Source: Welwitschia mirabilis
Lineage: Eukaryota > Gnetophyta > Gnetopsida > Welwitschiales
Direction of reading: 5' to 3'
Assembly (NCBI GenBank): GCA_051453625.1
Contig: JBOZIK010000001.1
Span: 268,800,302 to 268,864,301, forward strand
DNA length: 64,000 bases
Part shown: positions 1 through 11,051 of the stretch, piece after piece
Numbering within the stretch: the stretch's first letter is position 1
Layout: the number at the start of each line of letters is the position of its first letter
Position numbers and translations under genes: made by a program
Notes under the pieces: model-generated
What the model saw: only the letters and a program-made list of their open reading frames with translations
The model's database searches: none
Told to the model about the DNA's origin: nothing

Positions 1-555
1 CATGAAGAAAGAATGAATTACATTACCATTATTGAGAATATTCTTCAATCGATGATACCAAAATTTAATTTTGTTGTATGCTCTATAGAAGAATCAAAAG
101 ATATTGACACACTCTTAATTAATAAGTTGTAGAGCTATTTTCTAGTTTAAAATTAAAAGTTTAACTAGTAGGAGAAAGTGGAGCAAGTACTAAAGGCCTC
201 AGTAGAAAATCCCTCGACACCAAAAGCAAATAGAGAATGAGGTGGAGGCAAAGGTGGAAGTGAAGGCAAAGGAAGCAATTATCATGGCAACCAACAACAA
301 CAATACTAGCACAAAGAAAATCAAATTCAAGGAAGAGTGAGAGGACAAGGAGGTTATTACTCAACAACTCATAGGCTAAAGTTAGTAAACAAGTATAATG
401 TTGAATGCTACCAATGTCATAGGTATGATCATTATTAGTTAGAATGTCAAACTAATTTGGATAGGTAAAATGAATAAAGAACTAATTTTGCAAAAAAAGA
501 AGAAGCGGTATCTCTTTTAATGATGTGTCATGTGACTAAAGAAATTTAACAAAAC
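1..555 (+). pseudogene. Copia gag fragment with zinc knuckle
   Basis: C-terminal half of a gag nucleocapsid gene, truncated by the window edge. A CX2CX4HX4C knuckle is readable at 406-447 (Cys at 406 and 415, His at 430, Cys at 445), with a stop inside the last spacer. The stretch at 210-350 encodes a Gly/Asn/Gln-rich RNA-binding-like segment, usual before the knuckle. The first 120 bases are clearly homologous to 4352-4470, a second gag copy of the same family. Non-functional. Confidence 0.75.
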
Positions 556-783
556 ATGTGGTATTTAGATACTGGCTACAGTAACCATGTGTGCAAAGGT
601 AAGAAGGCATTCTCTAACCTCAAAGAACCTTTTTACAACATTGTCAAGTTTGGTGATAATTCCATAGTATCTATTATGGGAAAAGGAAGGTTCACCCTCC
701 AAACCAAGGAAAACTCTACCCACACTATCTCTAACATTATTTTTGTTCTAGATTTAAGGACCAACCTACTTAGTATGGGTTAG
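556..783 (+). pseudogene. Copia aspartic protease fragment
   Basis: A 75-codon open stretch starting MWYLDTGYSNHVC, the retropepsin active-site region of Copia polyproteins (usual form WYLDSGCSNHM). The catalytic Asp is at 568. The following residues match the family's flap region (GDNS, MGKGRFTL). In an intact element this would be released from a single gag-pol polyprotein and cleave it. The ATG here is incidental, because protease in Copia is internal to the polyprotein. Stops before and after break the frame. Confidence 0.75.
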
Positions 784-899
784 ATACAAGAGAAAGGGTC
801 CAAGATTTCTATCAAAGATGGAGTATGTTGAATTCAAGATACAAATCTGGGCATAATTACTCAAGTTAATATGAGTGCAAATTACATGTTCTTACTTTA

Positions 900-1600
900 T
901 CTCCACAACACCTCTCATTCATGTCTCTCAGTAAAATTGAAGGATGTGATATGGCTATGGAATTTTTACTCTGGCTAAATAAATTTTAGTGGATTGAAGA
1001 CTCTATAATAAAAAAATATGGTGATTGGCCTTCCTTAAATTCCTACTCCATCTCAGGTTTGTGAAGAATGCATTGTTAGCAAACAACACTGTAATCAATT
1101 TCCATAAGAAAAGTTAAGGAAAGAAAATAATGCATTAGAGTTGGTGCATTTCGGCCTTTTTAATCCTATAAATTCATCCTCAAATGGAGGTAAAAGATAT
1201 ATAATAACTATCATTAATTATTTTAGTTGGAAAACTTGGGTATATTTTTGCAAGAAAAATTTGAAGCTTTTGCAACTTTCAAAACTATAAAATATTGATT
1301 GAGAAAGAAATGTGTAGACCAATTAAAGTTCTTTGTACATACAATGGTAGAGAATATATTTTAAAAGAATTTGCAAAATCTTGTAAAAACCATGGGATCA
1401 GGAGGCAACTTACAGTAGCTTACATGCCTTAATAAAATGGAGTTTGTGAGAAAAAAAATCATACTATTTTGAATATGATGAAAAGCTTCTGATGATGAGG
1501 GGATTTTAAAAACTTTTTGGCTTGAAGAAGTCAGTTGAAGCATTTATATTTTGTATAGAAGTCCTACACTTGCTATTCAAGATATAACACTAGAGGAAGC
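900..1600 (+). pseudogene. Copia GAG-pre-integrase and integrase core remnant
   Basis: Frames around 1010-1110 read MVIGLP...CEECIVSKQH, the HHCC-type GAG-pre-integrase zinc region. 1135-1560 reads LELVHF...GKRYIITIINYFS...TWVYF and later the NGREY and PQQNG motifs of the rve catalytic core. Both Gln codons of PQQNG are TAA (1430-1435). At least two frameshifts and many stops. The intact protein would join element cDNA to host DNA. Confidence 0.75.
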
Positions 1601-2089
1601 ATGGACCGAATAGAAACCGACCATGGATCATTTCAGAATCTTTAGGTATGTTACCTATGCCCATATTCTAGACCAAAAGAGGAAAACACTAGATGACAAG
1701 GGACTAAAATTCATTTTTATTGGTGTTAGTAATTAATCAAAACCTTATGATCTTTACAATTCTGTCACTAATAAAATAGTTATCAGTCGTGACATAGTTT
1801 TTGATGAAGAAAGGTTTTGGCCATGAAATAAAAATGTTGTTGAACAACAAATACTTGTTAACTTTAATGGAGTTAATGAAGAAGATAGGCAGCAGCTAGT
1901 AGAAAATGATCAACACATTTTACTAGATGATTTAACAGATGTTTTAGTCTTGATAATAACAGTAAAAAATTAAGGATGGCCTCAACATATTAGAAGAAGA
2001 CTTGCATGGATAATTATTTATGAGGTAACCAGAATTGACTAATCTGAGGACCCACTTACACATTTTTTTCTAGTTTCCAATTGTAATCT

Positions 2090-2960
2090 TATCATTTTTA
2101 AAGAAGCTATCAAAGAATCAAAATTACAAAAATCAATGGATGAAGAAATTATAGTCATTGAATAGAACAACACATGGGAGTTGACTGATCTTTAAAAAGG
2201 GCACAACACAATTGGTATCAAGTGTGTGTATAAGACAAATTTGAAGGAGAATGGAGAAGTTTATAAGTATAAGGCACACTTACTAGCTAAAGACTATATG
2301 CAATACTTTAGGATGGATTCTAGAGAAGTCTTTGTCCCTATTGCAAGACACAATGTGATTAAACTAGCGATTGCATTGGCAGCATAACATTCATGGCCTA
2401 TCTTCCAATTGGACGTGAAATCGATATTCTTTCATGGTGACCTTTAGGAATAGGTATTTATTGATCAACCTCATAGTTATGTAAAGATTGAAAGTGAAAA
2501 TGAGATTTATAAACTGAAAAAAACATTATATGGGCTAAAACAAGCTCCACGTAACTGGTATAGTCATATAGATGCATATTTATCTAAGAAGGGATTTAAA
2601 AAATGTTCATATGAGCATACACTTATTACAAACATTAGAGATGGAGGAAAATTACTTATTATTTTCTTATATGTGGATGATATTATTTTTACTAAAAATG
2701 ATAGTGCCATGTTTGAAAAATTTAAAAAATCTATGATGGTTAAATTTGATATGTCTGATCTTAGAAAGATGCATTATTTTTTGGGCATTGAAATATTGCA
2801 ATCTATAACTTAAATTTGTATTTCTCAAATGAAGTAGGCTCAAGAAATTTTAAACATCTTTTAAATGGAAAATTGCAAGTCTATTGGCATGCCTATTAAA
2901 ATGGGTGTGAAACCTGTTCGACATCCTAAAGGAAGAAAAATTGACAGCATGTTTTATAAG
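2090..2960 (+). pseudogene. Copia reverse transcriptase remnant
   Basis: Reads as the RVT_2 domain: the TIGIKCVYKTNLKENGEV block near 2215-2260, the FQLDVKS motif near 2405-2425, LYGLKQAPR near 2530-2555 and the catalytic FLYVDDIIF box at about 2665-2690. The two catalytic aspartates are retained, but the frame carries several stops, mostly TAA/TAG at Gln positions. Continues without a gap into RNase H. Confidence 0.8.
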
Positions 2961-3010
2961 AAAATTTATAGGGAGTTTGATGTATTTAATAGCCAAAAAA
3001 ACCTAACATA

Positions 3011-3600
3011 ATGCATGCTATAAGTCTTATAAGTAGGTTCATGGAGTGTTCAAAAGAGATTCATCTATTAGCTGTAAAAAGAATCTTTCGATATTTTCTA
3101 GTGACTACTAGTTATGGGATATTCTACAAGAAAGGTGAGAAGTCAGATTTATTTGACTTTATAAATAGTGATTATGCTGGAGATCAAGATCATAGGAAAA
3201 GCACTTCAGGATATGTTTTCATCCTTGGTTCGAGAGATATGTTTTGAGTCTCGAAAAAGCAAGTAATTATTACTTTTTTAATAACTAAAGCAGAGTTTAT
3301 AGCTACAACAGCCTATACCTATCAAGTAATTTTGCTGAGGAAAATACTGAAAGAGATGAATTTCAAGTAAGAGGGAGCTACTACAATATATTGTAACAAT
3401 AGTTCTGCCATTAAACTCTCTAAAAATCCTATTCTACATGGAAGAAGCAAGCACATAGATGTGAAGTTTCATTTTCTAAGGGACCTTACAAGGGATGGAA
3501 TAATTGATCTTTTTTACTATAAAAATGATTTTTGTTGACATAATGAGAAAGCCATTAAATTTACCTATGTTTTATAAGCTAAGGAAGATTCTTAGAGTCT
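3011..3600 (+). pseudogene. Copia RNase H remnant
   Basis: The open stretch 3011-3247 encodes the AVKRIFRYF motif, SDYAGDQDHRKSTSGYVF and neighbours, the standard Copia RNase H start. The remaining blocks (TKAEF near 3285, the DN-like codons near 3395, SKHIDVKFHFLRD near 3445-3485) follow to about 3600 with stops between. In a live element this would degrade the RNA strand of the RNA/DNA hybrid. Confidence 0.8.
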
Positions 3601-3727
3601 ATGTACGTGATAAGCCTTATTTAATTGTTTGAAAACTTTCAGTTATTTGTAAATGATGTGTGACATGAAATTGAATAGTGCACACATGGAAGGGGTATCA
3701 TTAAAATGTTGTCATTAAAGGGGTGAT

Positions 3728-3860
3728 TGTTCGAATTTTCTTTGAATAATGTTAAAAATTTAATATTGGTATAAAAATTAAATATAGAAAAGAGTTATTG
3801 AGTTAGTAAAGTTAGTGGGTCAGTTACTAAAAGTATGTGAGATATTAAAAAAAAAAAAAA
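3728..3860 (+). repeat. Truncated LTR of the left Copia family
   Basis: Begins TGTTCGAATTTTC directly after a polypurine-like AAAGGGGTGAT (3717-3727), the expected start of a 3' LTR. Its first 110 bases match, in inverted orientation, the complete LTR at 4496-4838. Only one copy of the roughly 52-bp internal repeat is present, against three in the complete LTR, and the 3' half is missing before gag sequence resumes near 3910. Confidence 0.7.
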
Positions 3861-3909
3861 CTACAGTTCTTTTTTTGTACTCTTCTTATAGTAGCGGTAA
3901 AATTAAGAT

Positions 3910-4495
3910 GGTTAACAACAACTTTATATAACTAGAAATTCCCCACTTTGATGGTTACTATGAGCATTGAAGAATGCTAATAAAGAACTTCTTAAGGTCT
4001 AAGGAGTATTAATAGGTTATTAAATATAGAGTAGCAGAGCTAGGAGCCAGAGTAATATTGTCAAAGACGCTAAAAATGGAATTGGAAGAATTGAATCTAA
4101 AGGACCTTAAGGCTAAGAACTATCTTTTTTAAGCCATTGATCAAGCAATCTTGGAGATAATTCTTAGTAAAGATACCTCTAAGAAAATTTGAAACTCCAC
4201 AAAGAAGAAGCATTAAGGAAATGCAAGGGCAAAGCAAGTGTAACTTCAAAGACTTCAGGCCAAATTTGAGACTTTACACATGAAGTCAAGTGAGTCAGTT
4301 ATATATTTCTTTTTAATAATGATGAATATCATCAACAAGATGAGGATTCATGGAGAAAGAATGGAGAACATCACCATTATCAAGAAGATTATATAATCAA
4401 TAACATCAAAACTTAATTTTATTGTAAGCTCTATAGAAGAATCAAGAGATATTAACGCACTCTCAGTTGGTGATTTGAAGATCTCTAATATCGAA
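3910..4495 (+). pseudogene. Second gag fragment of the same Copia family
   Basis: Starts at a plausible gag ATG (about 3909) and reads, with stops, MVNNNFI...EIPHFDGYYEH...RMLIKNFLRSKEY, the N-terminal gag domain of Copia elements, up to SIEESRDINALS. Its 3' end overlaps in homology with bases 1-120 of the window. It stops abruptly where an inverted LTR starts at 4496, so the rest of this copy was lost or rearranged. Confidence 0.7.
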
Positions 4496-4838
4496 TGTTA
4501 AAAGAAAGAGAGAAAAAAATTAAATATAAATTTGATTCTTCAAAGGGAGTTCCATAAAGGGAGCTCAATTTTCTTTAATTACAGTAGAGAGCCTTATATA
4601 GACATTAAAAAAAAATAACAGTTCTTCTTCTTTTTAGTAACTAACCCACTACCTCCACTGACTTAATAACTATTTTTATTCTTTTTAGTAAATGATCCAC
4701 TAATTATACTAACTTAATAATAATTTTCCTTCTTTCTGGTAACTGACCCACTAACTCTACTAACTCAATAACTCTTTTCTATCTTTGATTTTCATACTAA
4801 CATTAAACTTTCAACATTATCCAAAGAAAATTCCAACA
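4496..4838 (-). repeat. Complete inverted LTR (343 bp) of the left Copia family
   Basis: Read on the minus strand it starts TGTTGGAATTTTC at 4838 and ends TTTTAACA at 4496, so it has TG...CA ends. It contains a TATATAAGG-like promoter box (RC of about 4591-4600) and three tandem copies of a roughly 50-52 bp unit. The flanks (TCGAA left, AATAT right) are not a target-site duplication, so it did not arise as a simple solo LTR at this place. Confidence 0.7.
4631..4781. repeat. Three tandem roughly 50-bp units inside the LTR
   Basis: On the plus strand the units start near 4631, 4680 and 4732. Each contains the pattern TAG/TGGTAA..GA/ACCCACTA..CTAACTYAATAA. The forward LTR at 3728 has a single unit, so unit number varies within the family. 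Located in the U3-like part of the LTR, where enhancer repeats are common; that role is an inference. Confidence 0.7.
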
Positions 4839-5639
4839 AATATTTTTGATTATTTGTCATGCATAATGAAAAAAAAACAAAGATATAATATTAATATAAG
4901 CTCAAAACATCATAGATAAAATATAAAAGTACAACAAAAGGGATGAGAGATAAAATATTCAAAGACAGTAGGTTACCTCACTAAGCAATCTGCAAATGAA
5001 GCAAGAAACATAGATGTTTGAAGTATGCAATATGCGAAGACACTTACAGCAAAGTGATCTACTATGCATCTTAAATATGAAATGCTATTTCATGTGCAGT
5101 TTTCTAAGAAAATCCATTTTGTATCCTCATAGTACATTTAGAAAACTATACAAAACTGCAAAGAATAAATGTTAATATTTTGTTCTATACAAAGCTTTCA
5201 AGCATTTCCGGATCAACTGATACTAAGTTGTAGAGAATAAATACTAACATTTTAATCTGTCACTACTTATTTTTTACAATGTGAAATTTGTTCAAATTCT
5301 AGACTTTATCTAATGTAACTAATGTTATTCTATTATATCCAAAACATAAAGAATATTTAAAAGTTAAGACTTTTATAATTAAATTTTTCTAAATAGATAA
5401 AAGATTTTTACAATTAAATGTTATCAATGTTGTACTAAATTTATCACAAAATCATACTATAAACATGAGGATCCCTTATATATAAGAAAGACAAATGAAC
5501 TTGTTTGATTCTCTATATATGAAATTTTTTCATATAAGAAAAATAAAATTATCAAATAGATTTATTAGGGTAAATCTTAATGATGTAATAATGTGTTTAT
5601 TTTACATTAACAATTTTTTCAAACAAAGATCATAGAAAA
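4839..5639. other. AT-rich spacer; holds an orphan copy of the syntaxin 3' repeat
   Basis: No coding potential seen. Bases 5158-5260 hold about one and a half copies of the roughly 70-bp unit (CTTTCAAGCATTTCYGGATC and AATAAATGYTAATATTTT) found in tandem at 26019-26260 next to the syntaxin gene. The remainder is anonymous AT-rich DNA. Confidence 0.5.
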
Positions 5640-6450
5640 TATATCCTAACATATTTAAAAGGTAAAATAGATGCTATTTGAGCTTTGATGAAAATCAAAA
5701 TACAAGGAAGACAATCACTTTTTAAAATTTGAAAAGTTATCAAGTTGATACTTTGTTAAATCATGTATTAAAGGTATAATTCTAGACGATAATATTTGAC
5801 ATGAATGTTTAATCCAATTAATGGTCTTCAATAGAAATTTGATTAATTTCTTTTATGTCCCAAATTATGTCTTAATGTTTTCTTAAAGATAAAAAATAAA
5901 AATAATTCTTTTAAGATTCAAATCATAGAGCATTCTTAGTTGCTATAATTAGAGATGAAGGTATCTAAATTAATTAGTCTAAAATAACAAATGAATAAAT
6001 GATAGGATGATGGATTTTACAATTATAAATTTGGATCATTTACAATTGTTATGTCAAAAAAGGTTGAAAACTAAACTTGGATCTATATTGATGTTTTTCT
6101 TGTGATCCCTGTCTCTTCTATTATATGGTCTTGCTTATCTTTGATGCATTCTATGATGTGATGCTGCTGTTCTTTGGTATTCTTGGTTATCTTTATTTTC
6201 CTCTTGGTGTCTTTTTTCTTTTGCTATTCATTGCCTTCCTCATTATTTGTATTCTCTTCATTGCTATAGCTTTGCTAGTGTTCTTTTGTTATAATGGGGT
6301 TTTAAGTTGTTCTTGTTGTTACTCATTGTTTTCTCTCTCGCTATCATCTATTCACCGATTTTTAATGAACCTCCCTTCTGCATTGTGTTATTTTTTCATC
6401 CAATTTGTAGATTGTTCTAGCCTTGACACTTATCACTGTACTATTTATCT
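5640..6450 (-). repeat. Degraded partial copy of the gypsy LTR found at 8.4 and 23.9 kb
   Basis: 5645-5800 aligns by eye with 8990-9140 and 24575-24720 (shared run ATATCYTAAYATATTTAAAAG, GATGCTA, AATCATGTATTRAA). It is followed by a comparable T-rich tract. More diverged than the two LTRs and its ends cannot be placed. The long hydrophobic open frames over 6125-6754 (+) are translations of T-rich sequence and are not called as genes. Confidence 0.4.
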
Positions 6451-6769
6451 TATCTTGTACTACATTTTTATGTAGTCCTTACCTCTTCCTATCTTTAAAA
6501 TGGATCCTTCTTCTTTGATCTGGTATGGTTCTTTTCCTGTGATAAATTCACTTCCTTATTTCTTTTTCTACTTCGAGCCTATGTTGAACCTCACATTTTT
6601 ACTTTCTTTTTTCCTCATTTCTCTTTATGAATTACCAATCATATCTCCAATGATTGATTCTATTATCATTTTGAATTCTCAATTTCATCTTTGTCATCTT
6701 GCTATTGCAACTTTCCCTCATTTCTCTCTTAAATCTTCTACACTACTTAAATAACCCAAATCAAATATC

Positions 6770-8366
6770 TTCTCATTATCTGTGTTCATTTTACTAGCAA
6801 GAGATTCTTGTTCATGAGAGTCAAAATCCTTAGGAATCTATCTAAATTAAATTCCATTATAATACAAGAAATTCTCAGCTCCTGTTCTTTCTTCTATTGA
6901 TTTAGTCATCAAATTATTCATTGAATTGGTTGGACTTTCAAATGCATTTTACTATTACACCTCCTGCCTAAGTGTCATTGAAGCTTAGATATGAGAATGT
7001 AGTTTCATGTTTCTATTGACTAAATCTACATTTTTTGCATTAGCTNNNNNNNNNNCATAGTTACTACTACTAATGTTTTTACCAAAGGAAAAAGGGCTAT
7101 ATCATTAATGCTCCCCCATTCTTGCCCTATTTCTCCTACTTTTTAACTTCTTATTTATACATCCAATCTTGTCCACTCTATTGAATCTTTGAATTGCTTG
7201 TTCTAATTCTCCCAAAAATTCCATCACCGATGGCTAATAAGAAAGCTTTAAAGAACCCCAAATTGATCCTCCATGCATTGATAGAAGGATCATTGTAATC
7301 ATGCATTATAGCTTGCCAATGATCAGCTATCAGCTTTGCTACCTTATCAATGTTATTCCTTCCCTCGAAACATCTCCTTACAGATTGCACTTATTAAACA
7401 CATAGTTCCTGGAAGAGGAGGAAAATCCTTTAGTGGAATCAAGTGAATTATCTAGCAGTTTTTGCCACTCTGATTTTATAAAATTTTGAAATCTAAAGAA
7501 AAATGAAGAAGGATTAAAATTTATAAGAGGGATTACCTAAATAGAGAGAGAAATAGTTAGCAATGACCTTATTCTCTCATGGTAGAGCAACATTATGCGA
7601 ATGAGAAGGATCTACGCTAAGATGAAAAATAACTTTCTAAACTATCAAGGAGGGCTATAGAAATAGGGACAAGAACTCAGGTTTTTAAAGTATATCTTAA
7701 GTTATAGTTTGGAGTAACCTCAACTCATATTTTATTCCTTGGTACCATCGCAACCCACATGTGCTATCTAGTTTGCACCCCTATTTGGCCTTGAATAGCT
7801 TAGCTCTGGGCTGGCTTTGTAGAAACTTCCTTTACTGATGCTCGTCCATGGTTTTGGGTAGCGTTGGTTGTTACATTTAGGATTACTACTTACTACTATA
7901 AAAGATTCTTCAAATAACCTCTTAAATAACTCATCTGAACTAGTTGCAAAAGGTTTTACTAAATATTTTAGGGATTCCTAATTTCTAGGATTTTGCTCCT
8001 GTATTATGTATTTATTAATGTATGTACTCTTAGCTTAAGAGGTATGTGAGATCTTGAATTATTTGTTGAATATTAAACTGAATGAAATATGATAAAATTT
8101 TCTGTAATGTAGGTTCCTAAACCAATTTTCTTATCATTTGCATGAGCGATTAATCCCGTCCTTTGATAGACCCCTTTCATGACTGTTGTAGCTTATGACA
8201 GATGAATGTATCTCTCCTTCCTTGGATATACATGCAATGTCTCATTATGCTTTACTTTAATGCCCTAGAACTTCATGATTGAATTACTTAAAAACTGATG
8301 TTAAAGCCAAAATTTTTCTCACATGTATTTGAACTAAGCAATGTAAGAGTTAAACCCTCTCGATAC
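6770..8366. other. Unassigned stretch with a 10-N gap
   Basis: Contains a 10-N gap (7046-7055). A 70-codon open frame on the minus strand (7178-7390; contains KVAKLIADHWQAIMHDYND) has protein-like composition but I do not recognise it; it could be a fragment of a LINE or of a host gene. 7730-7870 is somewhat richer in G+C than its surroundings. Nothing else can be supported. Confidence 0.3.
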
Positions 8367-9712
8367 CTATTTAATACAGTTTTTATTTCCCATAAATGAT
8401 AGATTAGTTCTAATGTTATGTGATGATAGGTGATTTTAATGGTTTGATGGCGATTTGACTAAGTTTAAGCTAAAATCAATGACTTCACCTAGTTTGACTA
8501 AAGTTGACGAAGTTTGAGTATTTTTAATAGACTTTAACTGAATTTAAAAACTTATTCCTTGATTGTTTAACTATCTTTAACTATTTTTAATTGTTTTTAA
8601 CTATTTTCTATTATTTGATAACTTGGCATTGGTTAAGTTTGATAGTTTGACTAAATTTTATGGCAAACTGTTTATAAGGTTTTTCATGACCCAAATTCTT
8701 AGTTTGATTTGACCTGATGGTTGGGTTTTGCAATATAAGATTTGACTATTTTGATTTTCTTTGATATTTTAAATTTATCACTAAAATTAAAAATACTATT
8801 TCTATATATTTTTCCTCTAAAATTTCAATTTAATCAAAAGATTGAATTTTTTTAACTAACATAAGTAAAAATCACAACCAAAAAAAATAAATGAAATAAA
8901 GTTGTTATAAAAAAGAAGAAGAAAAGTTTACATTTTGAATGATAAAGTATCCATTTTATAAAGGCGAGTTTTCCAAATTAAAAGTAATAGAAACATGTAT
9001 CTTAATATATGTAAAATCTAGAACAGATGCTACTTAGATGTTCATTAAAAAAAAAGATAGAAGATCTAGAAAATAATTACATTTTAAAGCTTTAAAAGTT
9101 AACATATGCTATTATTGCTAAATCATGCATTGAAAACAAGATTTTAAAAGGAAAATAATGTCCATCATGATTCAATAAATTCCAATAAAGTTTTAAAAAG
9201 TAATATTGAAGATTTTATTTTGATAATGCTCTTGTGATATAGCTCTTTACAAAATTTCTTTTATTAAGCTAAACTAAGAACAATGAAAAATAATTTGAAG
9301 GTTATGAATGCTATCCCTGGGTGATGTGCTTGGGCCTCTCACATAGTCTTTCATCTGATCTGATCTCTTCTTAAATGTAGCCTTTCTGTAATGTATTTGT
9401 TATTTATTACTATTTTATTTTGATATGGTGCCTTTCAGTCTCTCTTCTTTTCCTCTAACCTATCTTCTCCTCCATTTTTGTGGTGTAGCTTTACTGTTGT
9501 AATGTAGTCTTGACCTCCTTTACTAGTGTTCTTTCTTTTCTGTTCTTAGATGCCCTTTTTTTACTTTCCTTTTTTCATTTTGCAATTTTATGATGTTTTT
9601 ATTCTCACTGTGCCTCGTTGTCTCTACTTTCTCTCATGATTTTCATTTCTATTTTTGTTTTCTTGCATTGGACATTTTAGTGGACACCTTTCTATGGGTG
9701 CCTCCTTGATCA
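8367..9712 (-). repeat. 3' LTR of the Tat/Ogre-like gypsy element
   Basis: Aligns along its whole length with 23892-25222. Both begin at the low-coordinate side with CTATTTA...GATTAG, share the TTTGACTAAG/TTTGACTATTTT-rich segment and the TGCTTGGGCCTCTCACA block, and end at a GGGTGCC..CTTGAT motif. At 1346 bp its length is typical for this lineage. The repeated TTTGACT/TTTAACT motifs around 8450-8660 are a simple internal repeat. Confidence 0.65.
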
Positions 9713-9739
9713 TCGATGCTGTCCTACACTAACTCCACC

Positions 9740-10734
9740 ATATTCGTTGCCAACCTTTATCATGCATAGAGGCATGTATTGCCATTACAATACATAGTAA
9801 GCTCTTACAAGCATAGGTATAAAGAAAATCTCTTAAAGAAATATGAACTCACAGTTATTCAAGTACAAAATAATAATGTCAAAAGAGGTGATCTTCACTT
9901 TAGAGAGAAAGGTACTTAAATAGAATAGCCATAAAAATTAGCCATCTGGAGATAAAAGAAGATCATTGTAACAGATTTTGCATTTTTTTATGAACTGCAG
10001 AAGTATAATGTTTAAATTTGTAATACATTGGATTGATCTCAAAATAAACTCAATTGTCCTAATCTTCAGGCACCCTTATCCATTTTATTTAGTCACCCTT
10101 TCTTGACTCAGATTTATCAGTTTGTTATATAGGAACATTTGATTACCCTTCTTTATTTTGTTTGATCATCCTTTCTTGACTTAGATCTATTAGTCTATTA
10201 CATAGGAACATTTGATCATCCTTTAATAAATATGGGGTTAATCTTATTTAGATTACCCTAATTTTAGATCTAAGTTGACCTTTTTACAATTATTTCTATG
10301 TAGTACACAGTTACCTTTAATTATACATTTAATCACCCTTACTATTAGTAGACTAAAATTTGCAGAATATAATTTAGTCACGCTTGAATATATGATAGGT
10401 CACCCACTTTTGTTTTAGTCTACAATAAGTTTGAAAATTAGTTGTCCTATGTGACATACATGATTGCCATGCTGGCTAGTCTTCATCTTATTAGCAATTT
10501 GGTCATGCTAACTTGAAAACTTGGTCATCCAATCTCAAAGAAGTTTTACCTTATTAACAGTCTAATCACCCTTTGATTTTCATATGGTCATCTGCTTGTT
10601 ATTCAATGTATGTTCATATAATAGGCTGGTCACCCAAATTTATATAGCGATCGCCCGATGCTAGAAAATCTCTACAAAATAACTGATTTCATAAAAACTC
10701 ATTAATTTAATTAGTGATAATTAAGTTCTCTACA
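9740..10734 (-). repeat. 3' LTR of Copia element A, motif-rich
   Basis: Read on the minus strand it starts TGTAGAGAAC at 10734, immediately after the polypurine run AAAGGGGGAGTT. It contains many copies of a GTCACCC/GATCATCC-type motif between 10060 and 10660 (plus strand), including a duplicated unit of about 73 bp (10083-10155 and 10156-10228). The lower end is not securely defined. Confidence 0.55.
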
Positions 10735-10752
10735 AACTCCCCCTTTATCATT
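10735..10752 (-). other. Polypurine tract of Copia element A
   Basis: Minus strand GATAAAGGGGGAGTT directly precedes the TG of the LTR. This is the site where plus-strand DNA synthesis would be primed. A second purine run lies at 10985-11005 right after the third ORF. Confidence 0.6.
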
Positions 10753-11051
10753 AATTAAGGAAAAATACTATTTTAAAATGCATTCTCTTCCTTAATCAAA
10801 TAAATTTGCAATTAAGTTAAATTAACATGAGTTCTTTAGGTTAAGAAATAGTTTACATAAAAGAGATTTTTATTAGTATAAAAATAAATTTTGTATTAAT
10901 AAAAAGATTTAAATTTTGAACTACAACTAAAGGATTACATTTGACATTAACAATCATAAAAATACATATGATAAAAATACAATGTATTCTTTCCCTTTTT
11001 GATGAAATCAAGAATAGGGAGTACAACATGAGAGAAAGAAAAGGAAAATAT

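Larger units (their letters stand above)
1..3727 (+). mobile_element. Degenerate Ty1/Copia element, Tork/TNT1-like, internal region
   Basis: Translating the plus strand with frameshifts and stops allowed gives the Copia order gag, protease, integrase, reverse transcriptase, RNase H, so this is one element whose 5' LTR lies outside the window. Landmarks: a CCHC zinc knuckle (406-447), the protease box with Asp-Thr-Gly (568-576), GAG-pre-integrase plus integrase (about 900-1560), the YVDD box of the reverse transcriptase (about 2668-2685) and the RNase H block (3011-3600). It ends in a purine run just before 3728, where an LTR begins. No extra ORF follows pol, unlike the SIRE-like Copia elements further right. 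Lineage is inferred from motif wording (WYLDTG, LYVDDI). Confidence 0.85.

Noticed and set aside
6125-6754. Two long hydrophobic open frames on the plus strand that look like membrane proteins
   Set aside because: They are translations of a T-rich tract; related T-rich tracts occur in the gypsy LTRs at 9.4-9.7 and 24.9-25.2 kb, where they are not open in the same way.
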